This document shows, one piece after another, positions 36,229 to 44,865 of a stretch of DNA of 64,000 nucleotides. Source of the stretch: Candidatus Glassbacteria bacterium (lineage in GTDB: Bacteria; Gemmatimonadota; Glassbacteria; GWA2-58-10); contig VRUH01000001.1 in NCBI GenBank assembly GCA_019456185.1, forward strand, positions 144,937 to 208,936, in the 5' to 3' direction. Every line of letters starts with the position of its first letter. Position 1 is the stretch's first letter. Both the position numbers and the translations under genes were made by a program. Below the pieces are notes generated by a model. The model had not been told where the DNA came from and did no database searches. It saw only the letters and a list, made by a program, of their open reading frames with translations.

Positions 36229-36339
36229 TCAGGATTCGCCGGCCACAGTGAAATTCATTGAGCTGAGCGTGAGTTTCGATAATTTGCGGATACTCTCGTC
36301 GTCATCGGCCACGAGGAATCGTTTTTCCTGTCCGCTCAT
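36229..36339 (-). pseudogene. N-terminal relic of a response-regulator receiver domain
   Basis: A 36-codon frame reads MSGQEKRFLVADDDESIRKL and then SKLTLSSMNFTVAGES before a TGA. RFLVADDDESIRKL is the first strand and acidic pocket of a CheY-like receiver. The phosphorylated Asp, the Thr/Ser and the Lys of the domain are missing. GGGAG lies seven bases before the ATG, so the start signal survives. It is a truncated gene rather than a functional regulator. Confidence 0.7.
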
Positions 36340-36562
36340 GGGTGGCTCCCGGTTGCTTTTAGACGTTTACTGCCGCTCACGTTAAAGCATATTGCCGTTT
36401 CGGGCATGAAAAGGCAAGTCCTTTTTGAATTGTGCTCTTAAGATTGCATCGGCAGACAGCCATCGCTCTGTCGGAAATAAAATCCTCTGGTATTATTCGA
36501 GTGTATCCGGAACCGGTTCGCCATGCCGGAAGAAACTTGACATAATTCCAGCCATTAAACAT

Positions 36563-36580
36563 ATATGAACAAATTCATAT
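36563..36580. promoter_or_regulatory. Palindromic operator ATATGAA-N4-TTCATAT (copy 1)
   Basis: A perfect 7-4-7 inverted repeat with spacer CAAA, ending 46 bases before the GH20 start codon. The same arms with a different spacer occur at 41057-41074 upstream of the first jelly-roll gene. Similarity extends to a flanking CAAATxxGTxTA on one side. The form fits a dimeric repressor site; the regulator is not in the window. Confidence 0.6.
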
Positions 36581-36626
36581 TAGACTCATTTGTCGTTTTA
36601 GCTCTACCTGACTCAAGGAAATTGAA

Positions 36627-38765
36627 ATGACGGAGAAAATAAAAACGATTTGGCTGAGCTGCATGGTGTCGTTTCTCCTTCCGGTGGCAAGCTACGCTCA
36701 GCAGACCGCCCTGTGGCGCGAGGGGATCAATGTTATTCCGTCTCCGCAGGAAGCGCTGCCGGGAAATGGGGAGTACAGCTTCGATGGTACAGTGACCATC
36801 AAGATCGAGGGTACGGCCGGCGGCGACGAATCATTTACCGCCAGGGATCTGGCCGCCAGGCTCAACAGCGATTTCGGCATCGAGGCGGTAGTGGGCGAGG
36901 GCGATAGCCCGGGCGGGATAGTGCTGCTAAACAGCGGCGGACAGTCCTGGAAAACCGGCCAGGGATACACGCTGGAGGCCGGACCCGATGGGATCAGGAT
37001 CGAAGCGGACGGCGCCGCGGGGCTGTTCTACGGAACCAGGACCCTGTTGCAAATGGTGAAGCCCGGCAGGGACGGCTACGAACTCCGGAGCGTGAGCATA
37101 ACCGACAAGCCGGATATTCCGATCAGGGCGGTTCATTACGATACCAAACACCACCAGGACCGCATGGAATACCTGAAGGACTTCATCCGCGATCTGGCCG
37201 ACTACAAAATCAACATGCTGATCTGGGAGTGGGAAGATAAGTTCGCTTATGTCAGCCACCCGGAAATCGGCGCACCGGGCGCGTTTACCGCGGATGAGAT
37301 CAGGGAGCTGACCCGCTACGCGGCTGACTATCACGTCCAGCTCGTTCCGCTGATCCAGGGTCTGGGCCATGTCAGCTACATACTCAAATGGCCGCGGAAC
37401 ACTCACCTTCGCGAAATCCCTGCGTCAAACTGGGAGTTCTGTCCGCTTAAAGAGGGCGCCTACGAGCTGCTGTTCGATCTCTGGCGGGAGGCGATGGAGG
37501 CTACTCCGGGGGTGGAGTACCTGCATATCGGCTCAGATGAGACTTTCGAGCTGGGCCGCGGGCCGGACTGCGCCTGCGGTGAGCACGTGGACAGGCTGGG
37601 ACGCTATTCGTTCTACATGCAGTTCGTCAACCGCTGTGCTGAGTATATCGTCAGCAGGGGACGCAAGTTTATTGCCTGGACCCCGGAGTACAGGCCCGAG
37701 GAAAAGATCAAGCCGCTGAAAAGCGGCCCGCTGATGGCCGAATACCTCGATCTGGAGATCGCGCGGAAGGGGCTGGCCGACGGGTACACGCACTGGGTTT
37801 ACACTCTCAACCCCGGGCTGGAGGAACCGTTTCTGCCGTATTTCTACCGCGAGAGCCGTCACCCGGGCACCACGCTGGAAAACGCCTACGAGACATTGAC
37901 CACTGCATCGCGCTCGGGTTTGTACGAGGGCATGATCGTGGCCAGTTGGGATGCCTCCGGCCTGCACAACCAGGTGTGGATGATGCGGTTCGTCAACGCG
38001 GCCGAGTACGCCTGGAGCGGCAGCGGGCCGTCGTTGGAGGAGTTTATCGACAAGTATTTCACAAACTACTACGGGTCCGCCGCGCACGACGTGAAGGAGT
38101 TGTTCGAGCTGCTCAACCGGGCCAGCTACTATTTCATGGACTCCTTCGAGCGCAAGGTCTGGCACTGGGGTGAAATCGGCAGAACCCACCTGCCCGACCT
38201 GCCGCGGGGCGACGCCATCGAATACGACCCGTTCTGGAACACGGAAAACGCGGAGATGGTCGCCCGCTCGCGGAAGCAGTTGCCCCTGATGCGCAGAGCG
38301 GAGACGATCTGCCGCCAGAACATCGCCGCCGGTGTCAGGCACGCTTACGACATGGAGGTGTTCGCATCCATCGCCGGCCTGATCGCCCACAACGCCCGGA
38401 CATACCTGGCGCTCTCCGAACTGGAGAATACTATCACCCGGGCCCACAAGCAGCGTTTCGTCAGCCACCAGGCCGTCCACTCGGCGCTGCTGGAGGCCGC
38501 CCGGATCGTGGAGCGCAACCTCGCTGACCGGAAGAGTTCGTTCGGCAACCTCGTGAATGTGTGGGAAAAATCCAGGGTGCCCAAGGGGATGGACACGGCG
38601 GAAAAGAAGTATTTCCACCGTCAGGACCGGGGCAGGAATTTCGCCAACCGGCGGCCGGACATGAGTTACCTGATCTGCGACGAACAGCTGCTGGGGCTGG
38701 AAGATTACCTGGCTTCCCTGCGCGGGTACGCAGACTGTTACGCACGCACTTACCTGGCAGACTGA
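36627..38765 (+). CDS. Secreted GH20 beta-N-acetylhexosaminidase-like enzyme
   Basis: A 712-residue exported glycosidase. The signal peptide ends near ASYAQQ. An N-terminal GH20b-like domain (NVIPSPQEAL, GTRTLLQMV) precedes a TIM barrel. The substrate-assisted catalytic pair D304-E305 lies in YLHIGSDETFELG. Members release terminal GlcNAc or GalNAc from glycans or chitin-derived sugars. The C-terminal region is long and helical, unlike compact GH20 enzymes. The start at 36627 directly opens the signal peptide. The palindrome upstream suggests repression in the absence of substrate. Confidence 0.85.
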   Translation: MTEKIKTIWLSCMVSFLLPVASYAQQTALWREGINVIPSPQEALPGNGEYSFDGTVTIKIEGTAGGDESFTARDLAARLNSDFGIEAVVGEGDSPGGIVLLNSGGQSWKTGQGYTLEAGPDGIRIEADGAAGLFYGTRTLLQMVKPGRDGYELRSVSITDKPDIPIRAVHYDTKHHQDRMEYLKDFIRDLADYKINMLIWEWEDKFAYVSHPEIGAPGAFTADEIRELTRYAADYHVQLVPLIQGLGHVSYILKWPRNTHLREIPASNWEFCPLKEGAYELLFDLWREAMEATPGVEYLHIGSDETFELGRGPDCACGEHVDRLGRYSFYMQFVNRCAEYIVSRGRKFIAWTPEYRPEEKIKPLKSGPLMAEYLDLEIARKGLADGYTHWVYTLNPGLEEPFLPYFYRESRHPGTTLENAYETLTTASRSGLYEGMIVASWDASGLHNQVWMMRFVNAAEYAWSGSGPSLEEFIDKYFTNYYGSAAHDVKELFELLNRASYYFMDSFERKVWHWGEIGRTHLPDLPRGDAIEYDPFWNTENAEMVARSRKQLPLMRRAETICRQNIAAGVRHAYDMEVFASIAGLIAHNARTYLALSELENTITRAHKQRFVSHQAVHSALLEAARIVERNLADRKSSFGNLVNVWEKSRVPKGMDTAEKKYFHRQDRGRNFANRRPDMSYLICDEQLLGLEDYLASLRGYADCYARTYLAD

Positions 38766-38835
38766 AATTCCGGTCAGGTTCCCGGACCGCGACCGCTTGC
38801 GTAAACTCTTTCCCGCCGGGTGAAACCAGTCCCGC

Positions 38836-40005
38836 TCAGATTTCCACCACTTTGTATTCGATCCGTTTGTACGGCTTGCGCTCGAACACGCCCAGGCCGT
38901 GCTCGGTCATGGCGTACTCGAGGAAGTAGTGGTGGTTCAGGCAGTCGCGCACCCAGGCCGGGGCGTTGTCTCCCTGTGTGTCGATTTCCTCGGCGATATG
39001 GTCCAGCATCACCGAGTCGATCGCCACCGGGTCCGCGGCCATCAGCAGTGAATTCGGCGACTGCTCGGGGAACGTGTTCCAGGGACGGGGGCACCAGACG
39101 TTGTTGTGCCAGTTGGCGAACAGGGCGTCGGCCAGGTTGAGCCGCACCTTGTCGCGGATACTGGGCGTGTTGCACAGGTCGGCGATGTATGATTTGTCGC
39201 CCAGGCCCTCGTGGAGTTTCTTGGGCGAGGGGATGGAGCCGAAATGGTTCTTCATCGCGCCGGTGATCCCGCAGCCGTGGTTTTTCATCAGGAACATGTT
39301 GATGATGTGGTCGGCGCCGGTGTAAGCTTTCGGCATCCAGAAAGCGCCGCCGGGAAGCGGCTCGTCCCTGGTGAAGGTCACCGTTTCCGACTTGTCCCAC
39401 CGGTCGGGTACGGGTACGGTGGAATCGATCCAGTTGACCTGAGGAAAACGGCAGCGGCCTTTCATTATTACCGGGTGGGCCCAGCGCGAGGCGTCGAGAA
39501 TGGTGAGGTTCTCCTGCTCGATCCCCAGCCCGTCGTGCAGCAGACCGATCACGGAGTTGACCAGCGGCATGGTCTGGTCCATCCGGTTGTTGGTGATTTC
39601 CGGATCGTAGGTTGCGTTGTTCAGGTTGAGCTTGATCGTGATTTTCCGGCCCGGCGCCACTCCCGGCATCAGCTTGCGCAGGGCTTCCGTGGCCGTTCCG
39701 CTGCCGGTCAGTTCGCGCAGCCCGCGCTCGAGCATGGAATCGACCACCTCGTCGTTGATATAGTCGAAATACCGCTCGGCGATCTTTCCCGGCTTGCCGT
39801 CACGCGGCTCCACGGTGTGATCCCAGGGAGCGTTGGCGCTGTAGTCCCAGGGCCTGGTGGCCTCGGAGCTGTGCACGCGGACTACGCGGGATTTGCTCTC
39901 CGCCGCGGCCCGCAGCTCGCCACGGCCTGTCAGCGATGCCGCCGCGAGGGCGGCCGCCGAAGTCCTGATAAAATCTCTCCTGCCGATATTTTTCCTGGCG
40001 TTCAT
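38836..40005 (-). CDS. Tat-exported DUF362 protein
   Basis: A 389-residue protein with a Tat signal (IGRRDFIRTSAAALAAASL). The DUF362 domain follows: VAPGRKITIKLNLNN, ENLTILDASRWAHP, MFLMKNHGCGITGAMKNHFG and MAADPVAIDSVMLDHIAEE. No ferredoxin-type Cys clusters are present, unlike some family members. DUF362 function is not established. The exported form is common in Planctomycetes-like genomes beside sugar oxidoreductases. It converges with the GH20 gene across 70 bases and lies 96 bases downstream of the jelly-roll gene on the same strand. Confidence 0.85.
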   Translation of the reverse strand: MNARKNIGRRDFIRTSAAALAAASLTGRGELRAAAESKSRVVRVHSSEATRPWDYSANAPWDHTVEPRDGKPGKIAERYFDYINDEVVDSMLERGLRELTGSGTATEALRKLMPGVAPGRKITIKLNLNNATYDPEITNNRMDQTMPLVNSVIGLLHDGLGIEQENLTILDASRWAHPVIMKGRCRFPQVNWIDSTVPVPDRWDKSETVTFTRDEPLPGGAFWMPKAYTGADHIINMFLMKNHGCGITGAMKNHFGSIPSPKKLHEGLGDKSYIADLCNTPSIRDKVRLNLADALFANWHNNVWCPRPWNTFPEQSPNSLLMAADPVAIDSVMLDHIAEEIDTQGDNAPAWVRDCLNHHYFLEYAMTEHGLGVFERKPYKRIEYKVVEI

Positions 40006-40101
40006 CTTCTCTCTCTCCAGCTCTCAGAGTGAACCCGAATCTTCAAATCCGGCTTAATAGTTTACAGGTTAACCGCCGAACGCGCAATTGGTTCGTGATC
40101 C

Positions 40102-40962
40102 TCACCGCAGCGGGCCGACGTACCCGGTGCTGATCACCACGTCGTCGATCCAGTAGGTGCAGTCGTGCTCACAGTAGCCGATATAACAGCCGAACATCGC
40201 CATGTTGAGTTTCAGGCTTTCCACATCACGCCAGCGCATGCCGGTGATGTGCATGATTTTTTCCCCGTTTACCCAGGCGGCCTGTTCGCCGTCCTTTTCC
40301 CCCGGTCGGTTGGTCTTGACCATCACCTCGAAACAGTACCACTTGTCCCGCTCGATTATCACGGGAGTGTCGGGGTAAAAGAAATTGCCCCAGTAGTAAC
40401 CGTCGGGCGCCTGTTTCATTTCGGGCCAGTATGTGTAGAACGCCACCTGCCCGGGAGGATCGGTATCGGGCATTGGCTTGAGGTCCAGCGTGGTGATAAA
40501 CCGGTCCTCGCCCGTGGGCCTGCGTCCGGCCCCGCCCAGGACCGACTGCGGATTATCGGGACGGCAGCCCCAGAACTGGCACCAGTGCATGCCCCGGCCC
40601 TGATCGAAATCACGGGCAAACTTGACGTACCAGCGAATATAGGTGGTATCGTAGCCGGGCAGGAACCACGCCCGCAGCCAGCTGTCCGATTCCTTGTACT
40701 CGTGCCCCCGGATCAGCCTGGTTTCACCGGTTACGGCGTAGGTGGTAATCCGATAGGATTTTTTCCCGCTGTGCACGTGCTCCGGCCGGGACTCGAAATC
40801 CCCGCGCTCCGGGTCGTTTTTGTAGCGTTCCCAGTTATCTCCGAGCGCGCCGGATTCGAAACCCTCGTCGATAATTATCTCGGCGGCCAGCGGCAGTGCG
40901 GCAAGTTGCAGGGCTGTCAGGATTGAAATCGCGATTCGACTCAAGCGTGAGTTGCCGATCAT
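40102..40962 (-). CDS. Secreted jelly-roll (polysaccharide lyase-like) protein, paralogue 1
   Basis: A 286-residue exported protein. After the signal peptide (LQLAALPLAAE) it reads as a concanavalin-A-like beta-sandwich: IIDEGFESGALGDNW, SYRITTYAV, IRWYVKFARDFDQGRGMHW and EVMVKTNRPGEKDGEQAAWV. The C-terminal YWIDDVVISTGYVGP is shared with its paralogue at 54108. The fold resembles polysaccharide lyase families 14/20 and LamG-type binders. No catalytic residues can be assigned with confidence. The ATG at 40962 is chosen for the signal peptide. The palindrome at 41057 lies 95 bases upstream. Confidence 0.7.
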   Translation of the reverse strand: MIGNSRLSRIAISILTALQLAALPLAAEIIIDEGFESGALGDNWERYKNDPERGDFESRPEHVHSGKKSYRITTYAVTGETRLIRGHEYKESDSWLRAWFLPGYDTTYIRWYVKFARDFDQGRGMHWCQFWGCRPDNPQSVLGGAGRRPTGEDRFITTLDLKPMPDTDPPGQVAFYTYWPEMKQAPDGYYWGNFFYPDTPVIIERDKWYCFEVMVKTNRPGEKDGEQAAWVNGEKIMHITGMRWRDVESLKLNMAMFGCYIGYCEHDCTYWIDDVVISTGYVGPLR

Positions 40963-41056
40963 TAACTTGATTCCATGCTCTGGAGTCATGCAACAAACAA
41001 GTAAGTACCGGGCATTGTGACCCTAAAGACTTAACACCCGGCGGCCAATTAAGCAA

Positions 41057-41074
41057 ATATGAACTTATTCATAT
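41057..41074. promoter_or_regulatory. Palindromic operator ATATGAA-N4-TTCATAT (copy 2)
   Basis: The same 7-4-7 inverted repeat as at 36563, here with spacer CTTA. On the minus strand it overlaps a TATAAT (complement of 41073-41078), so a bound repressor would block the promoter of the jelly-roll gene starting at 40962. Confidence 0.6.
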
Positions 41075-41380
41075 TATACCTATTTGGTTTTTAAAGATCA
41101 ATTGTTTTGCAAATTTCCCTTCACTTACTAAAGTATAATTCCGAGGATATATTCAGAAGCGTGTTTCATAACTGCTGAATTGCATGGAAGACAGGCCGGG
41201 GAGGGTTTGGAACCCGTCCCTGCGGCGGTCGAATTTTAAAAATGACCGGTTCTCTCGTTTTTTTATGCTTTACACTCATATCATTTCCATTTGAGGGTTA
41301 TGAAACAACCACTAGTGTGGTGTCCCGGAAGTATAAGTAATAATTCGACGCTCTGGCAATGGTCCGATCAACTCAAGCTG

Positions 41381-41430
41381 AAATCCCCCCTGCCCCCCCT
41401 TTGGCAAAGGGGGGAAGCAAATCCCCCTTG
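41381..41430. repeat. Poly-C/poly-G hairpin repeat
   Basis: AAATCCCCCC precedes a perfect hairpin, CCCCCCTTT-GGC-AAAGGGGGG (41394-41414), followed by CAAATCCCCCTT. Intergenic repeats of this kind are widespread in uncultured and deltaproteobacterial genomes. It contains no gene. Confidence 0.6.
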
Positions 41431-41586
41431 TATAATAGAGGGTAAGTGTTAGGATTGGTTGAAGCAACCGGGAAATCGTATCCCCCTTGGTCTGCGAAGA
41501 CCGTTTTTAAGCTGGATCCCCGGTTGCCCCAGATTACTTCCCGAACAGTCACTAGAGCCGCCTCCGGCGAGCTCGTCTGCTGCCGG

Positions 41587-41684
41587 GTCTCTCGATTCAA
41601 GAAGGGAAAGACGAGAGAATTTCGCTCAGAATCGAAAAAGAAGGCGATCTTTATCGGTTTCATTTATAATATGGGGAATGGCAG
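41587..41684 (+). promoter_or_regulatory. Shared leader element, copy A (OPA transporter)
   Basis: Homologous to elements at 44563, 52154 and 55943. The longest exact match is 24 bases with copy B (41629-41652 against 52187-52210 complement). The right part, TTTATAATATGGGGAATGGC, contains a TATAAT that could be the promoter's -10 box. It ends 98 bases before the transporter start and points toward it. Confidence 0.6.
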
Positions 41685-41781
41685 ATTCTGTTCTACCGTA
41701 TCCTGACTGGAGCTTTTAAAGGCCGGTGAGTGCTGAATAACCGGCCGGGGAATCCTTTGAACCACTTTCGAAGGGAAATCA

Positions 41782-43140
41782 ATGGCCTTGAGCAGGAATG
41801 ACGAACTCAGGAAATGGCAGATAAGGATCTTCGCCACAGCCTGGATCACTTATTTCTCGTACTACCTCTGCCGCTACAATATGACACTGGCCAAGACTCC
41901 TTTCTCGGAAGCCTTCTCTTTCAGCGCGAGCGAGTTCGGCCAGGTGTTTTCGATGCTCACCATTTTCTACGCCGTGGGCCAGTTTGTTAACGGCCAGCTC
42001 GGAGACCGTTTCGGCGCGCGGACTATCTCCACCATCGGCGCCCTGGGCTCGGCGGTAATGAACCTCTGTGTTTTTGCTCTCGTCATGATCGCCTCACCTG
42101 CCCAGGCGGACCGGGGCAGCGTGCTGCGCTTCCTGCTGATCTTCTGGGGAGCGAACGGATTTTTCCAGGCGATGGGCTGGCCGCCGCTGGTGAGGCTGAT
42201 GGCCTTCTGGTTCCCGGTCTCCGCGCGGGGAAAGGTAATGGGACTCTGGGGCACTTGCCTCCATTTCGGCGCCGCTGCGTCAGTTTTGCTGGCCACTTTT
42301 CTTACCGGCTATTACGTACAGAGCTTAAGCGGCGACTGGAGAATGGTCTTCCTGGTTCCCTCACTGATCCTTTTCACCATCGGTATCCTTTTCCTGATAC
42401 TGATCAGGAACGACCCTTTGCAGCTCGGGCTCCCCTCTGTTGGTGCAGAAGAGCCGGGAGAGGAAAAAAGCGGCGCCGGGAACGGAAGGCGGACTATTTA
42501 CCGGAACGTAATCCTGACTCTGAGTAATCCATATCTCTGGGTAATTGCTGTTGCATTTTTCCTGCTGGATGCGAACCGCTACGGATTCGTCAACTGGATG
42601 CCCGCCTACCTGGATGCGCACGCCGATGGTGAAGCGGGTACGCTGATGGCGAATTTCAAGAAGATCATGAAACTTTGCATTCACCCCCTCGCAGGGGCGG
42701 TTGGGGCGTTCACGGCCGGGTGGGCCACGGACCGGTTTTTCGGTGGCCGGAGAGCACCGGTGATTGTGGTGCTGCTTACACTGCTCGGGGTATTCTCGCT
42801 GACTTTCGCCTATATCGATCCCAATAATACTGTTCTGGTAGTAGTGGTCGTTGCCCTGGTGGGCTATTGCACTTACGGGCCTCACATGCTGATGGTCGGC
42901 CACGCGGCGCAGGACTTCGGGAAAAAGGAAGGAGCCGCCGGGGCGGCCGGTTTTATCGATGCAATGGGCTATTTCGGCGCAACAGTTGCCGGATGGGGGG
43001 CTGGAGCACTGATCGACAGGGCGGGCTACAAGGTGACTTTTGCCACATTCGGCTCCACGGTATTCCTGGCCGCGGCCCTGGTCGCCGTGCTCTGGAAGGT
43101 CGGGCCCCGCTCAGTCAGGGAGCGGGGGAGACAGGTTTGA
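41782..43140 (+). CDS. MFS transporter, organophosphate:phosphate antiporter (OPA) type
   Basis: A 452-residue inner-membrane carrier with about 12 transmembrane segments. The N-terminus (WITYFSYYLCRYNMTLAKTP) and the loop GQLGDRFGARTISTIGALGS are typical of the GlpT/UhpT (OPA) branch, which imports sugar phosphates or glycerol phosphate in exchange for phosphate. RFFGGRRAP is the second-half loop. The substrate cannot be fixed from sequence. It overlaps the UroD-like gene by four bases (TTGA), so the two products are probably made together. Leader element A lies upstream. Confidence 0.85.
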   Translation: MALSRNDELRKWQIRIFATAWITYFSYYLCRYNMTLAKTPFSEAFSFSASEFGQVFSMLTIFYAVGQFVNGQLGDRFGARTISTIGALGSAVMNLCVFALVMIASPAQADRGSVLRFLLIFWGANGFFQAMGWPPLVRLMAFWFPVSARGKVMGLWGTCLHFGAAASVLLATFLTGYYVQSLSGDWRMVFLVPSLILFTIGILFLILIRNDPLQLGLPSVGAEEPGEEKSGAGNGRRTIYRNVILTLSNPYLWVIAVAFFLLDANRYGFVNWMPAYLDAHADGEAGTLMANFKKIMKLCIHPLAGAVGAFTAGWATDRFFGGRRAPVIVVLLTLLGVFSLTFAYIDPNNTVLVVVVVALVGYCTYGPHMLMVGHAAQDFGKKEGAAGAAGFIDAMGYFGATVAGWGAGALIDRAGYKVTFATFGSTVFLAAALVAVLWKVGPRSVRERGRQV

Positions 43141-44231
43141 CCGACTCCGTCGAAAGATTCGAGCTCGCCCTGGCTCATAAAGAGCCCGACCGCGTGCCAA
43201 TCGACTACTGGGCGGCACCCGAGATCACCCGGCGGCTGATCGATCATTTCGGGCTTTCCTGTCGGGAGGAACTGCTTCAGCACCTCGATGTGGACTTCCG
43301 CTACATCTCCGGTCCTGAATACACCGGCCCGAAATTGCAGTCAGCAGAGGACGGGTCCTGGAGGGTGGACCACTGGGGAGTCAAGCGGCTGCGGATGGAG
43401 CTCCCTTCCGGCGGGACTTACTGGGAAGTCAAGGACTTTCCGCTTGCCGCTGCCGGGTCGGTCGAGGAAATCAGGGACTATCCCGGTTGGCCCAGCCCGG
43501 ACTGGTTCGACTACGAGTGTGTGCGCACCCAGGTGGCTGAGGCTCGAGCAACCGGAAAGGTCGTGGTCTTCATGGGCGACCGGATGAACCGCTGCGCTCA
43601 ACTCAAGCCTGCGATGTACCTCAGGGGGATCGAGCAGATCCTGATGGATTTCGTGCTGAACCCCGGGATCGCCGAGTGCATTTTCAGCCGCACCGTGGAG
43701 TTTTATCTCGAGTATGCGCGCAGGACGTTCGAGGCTGCGGGCCCGGGGGGGATGGATGTTTTCATGACCGGAGATGATTTCGGTACACAGAACGGGGAGA
43801 TCGTCTCACCCGGGATGTGGCGGGAATTTCTGGCGCCGGGTTTCAGGGAATTTATCAGACTCGGGAAAAAGTACGGCTTCCATGTGGCGCACCACTCGTG
43901 CGGCTCGATTAAATCGATCATCCCGGATATGATCGATTGCGGACTCGATATCCTTAACCCGCTTCAACCGGATGTCCGCGATATGGACCGCCGGGTGTTG
44001 AAAAGGCTTTTCGGGGAGAATTTAAGTTTCCACGGGTCGATCTCGATTCAGAAGACCCTGCCGTTCGGCACTCCGGACCAGGTCCGCAGCGAGGTGAAAG
44101 AGCGCTTTGAAACTCTTGGCCCCCACGGCGGCTTCATTTTCTGCACGGCGCATAACATCCAGGCTGACACTCCGCTCGAGAACATCACCACCCTCTTCGA
44201 CTCCTACCGGGATTTCGGCCGGTACGGCTAA
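43137..44231 (+). CDS. Uroporphyrinogen decarboxylase-like (UroD-superfamily) protein
   Basis: A 364-residue protein of the UROD/MtaA superfamily. Family blocks include RFELALAHKEPDRVPIDYW, GGMDVFMTGDDFGTQNGEIV, FHVAHHSCGSIKSIIPDMI and GLDILNPLQPDVRDMD. Divergent UroD-like proteins of this length are usually corrinoid-dependent methyltransferases or proteins of unknown function rather than haem enzymes; His/Cys residues (HHSCG) could bind metal. The start is a TTG at 43137 with GGGAG six bases upstream, overlapping the transporter stop. Pairing with a transporter suggests catabolism of an imported methylated or phosphorylated compound. This is inference. Confidence 0.8.
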   Translation: MTDSVERFELALAHKEPDRVPIDYWAAPEITRRLIDHFGLSCREELLQHLDVDFRYISGPEYTGPKLQSAEDGSWRVDHWGVKRLRMELPSGGTYWEVKDFPLAAAGSVEEIRDYPGWPSPDWFDYECVRTQVAEARATGKVVVFMGDRMNRCAQLKPAMYLRGIEQILMDFVLNPGIAECIFSRTVEFYLEYARRTFEAAGPGGMDVFMTGDDFGTQNGEIVSPGMWREFLAPGFREFIRLGKKYGFHVAHHSCGSIKSIIPDMIDCGLDILNPLQPDVRDMDRRVLKRLFGENLSFHGSISIQKTLPFGTPDQVRSEVKERFETLGPHGGFIFCTAHNIQADTPLENITTLFDSYRDFGRYG

Positions 44232-44341
44232 CAAAAGGCCCCGAGCCGATCGATCACGTAATCGATTTCACTTGCCGGAGTAGCTCTTCCCAGACTGAAA
44301 CGGACAGCTCCCATCCCGGCTACTTCCGGCAGTAAATTCTT
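44228..44341 (-). pseudogene. C-terminal relic of cysteine desulfurase
   Basis: On the minus strand the frame reads LLPEVAGMGAVRFSLGRATP and then ASEIDYVIDRLGAFC before a TAG. RFSLGR.T...EIDYV is the characteristic end of IscS/NifS-type cysteine desulfurases. Nothing of the PLP-binding or catalytic Cys regions remains; the frame is closed upstream by a TGA. It overlaps the end of the UroD-like gene tail to tail. I read it as the remains of a gene whose 5' part was lost when the island to the right arrived. Confidence 0.75.
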
Positions 44342-44865
44342 TTTTCAAGATTCATGAATAATGCGGGGTTATACCCCTGTGCGGAGTGCATTTACGACAG
44401 CCAAAGGCGCCCCGCAATCGACGATTTCCATTGCGGGCAGGCCTGATTATCATAGCACAGAGATAAAGCCGCTCAGCGGCTAAAGGCGGATTGTCTTTTT
44501 TTGCAACGTACCCCTCGATCCTCACTGCTCCACTACCCCCAAATGGCGAATTCCACTGTATTAACAGTGGGAGAACAGTCTCTTTTTTCCTGCTCAGAGC
44601 CAGAAACTCATTGATACTCCTGGTGAGAACGGCTAATTTAGCATGAAAGTCAATAAAGAAACTCTTGGTTCGGGACGGAAAAAGCGAAAGCCCGGCTCCA
44701 AAATCGAAAAAGCAGATTTAGATAATCTCTATCAACTTTGATTTGGTGAATGTCGGTATAAACCCTGATACTCTGTTCTCGGCCTCTGTCCCCGCCGGGA
44801 CATACCGGCCGCCTGCCTGTTGGCAGCGGCCCGGACACATTCTCGCCACAGGAGCCAAGCCCACC
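44342..44865. other. Noncoding stretch before the PQQ-methyltransferase gene
   Basis: Contains a GCCGC/GCGGC hairpin near 44472, a CCACTGT-ATTA-ACAGTGG hairpin (44553-44570) with a T-run 12 bases after it, and leader element C (44563-44758). No gene is visible. Confidence 0.5.
44563..44758 (+). promoter_or_regulatory. Shared leader element, copy C (PQQ-methyltransferase)
   Basis: Aligns over about 195 bases with copy B (52346 to 52154 on the minus strand). Shared landmarks in order are AACAGTGGGAGAA, TCATTGAT, TGAG.ACGG.TAATTT, AATCGAAAAAG and TTTGAT.TGGTGAATGTCG. It ends about 108 bases before the gene's ATG and points toward it. ATG-TCG opens a very short frame in all of copies B, C and D. 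Confidence 0.65.

Larger units (their letters stand above)
36109..36626. other. 518-bp gap before the GH20 gene
   Basis: Apart from the receiver relic (36229-36339) and the palindrome at 36563-36580, no gene is visible. The right half is A+T-rich, as expected for the promoter region of the GH20 gene. Confidence 0.5.
40963..41781. other. 819-bp gap with regulatory and repeat elements
   Basis: No gene is supported. In order it contains the palindrome (41057-41074), an A+T-rich stretch, a poly-C/G hairpin repeat (41381-41430) and leader element A (41587-41684) before the transporter gene. Frames of 60-96 codons here overlap the repeats and resemble no protein. Confidence 0.5.

Noticed and set aside
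41373-41663. A 96-codon minus-strand frame beginning MKPIKIAFFFDSE
   Set aside because: Its N-terminus is the complement of leader element A and its C-terminus is the poly-C/G repeat, so its apparent similarity to frames at the other copies reflects the DNA repeat.
44553-44583. Hairpin CCACTGT-ATTA-ACAGTGG followed by a T-run as a terminator
   Set aside because: The T-run begins 12 bases after the stem, and the homologous copy B lacks the hairpin, so termination is not supported.
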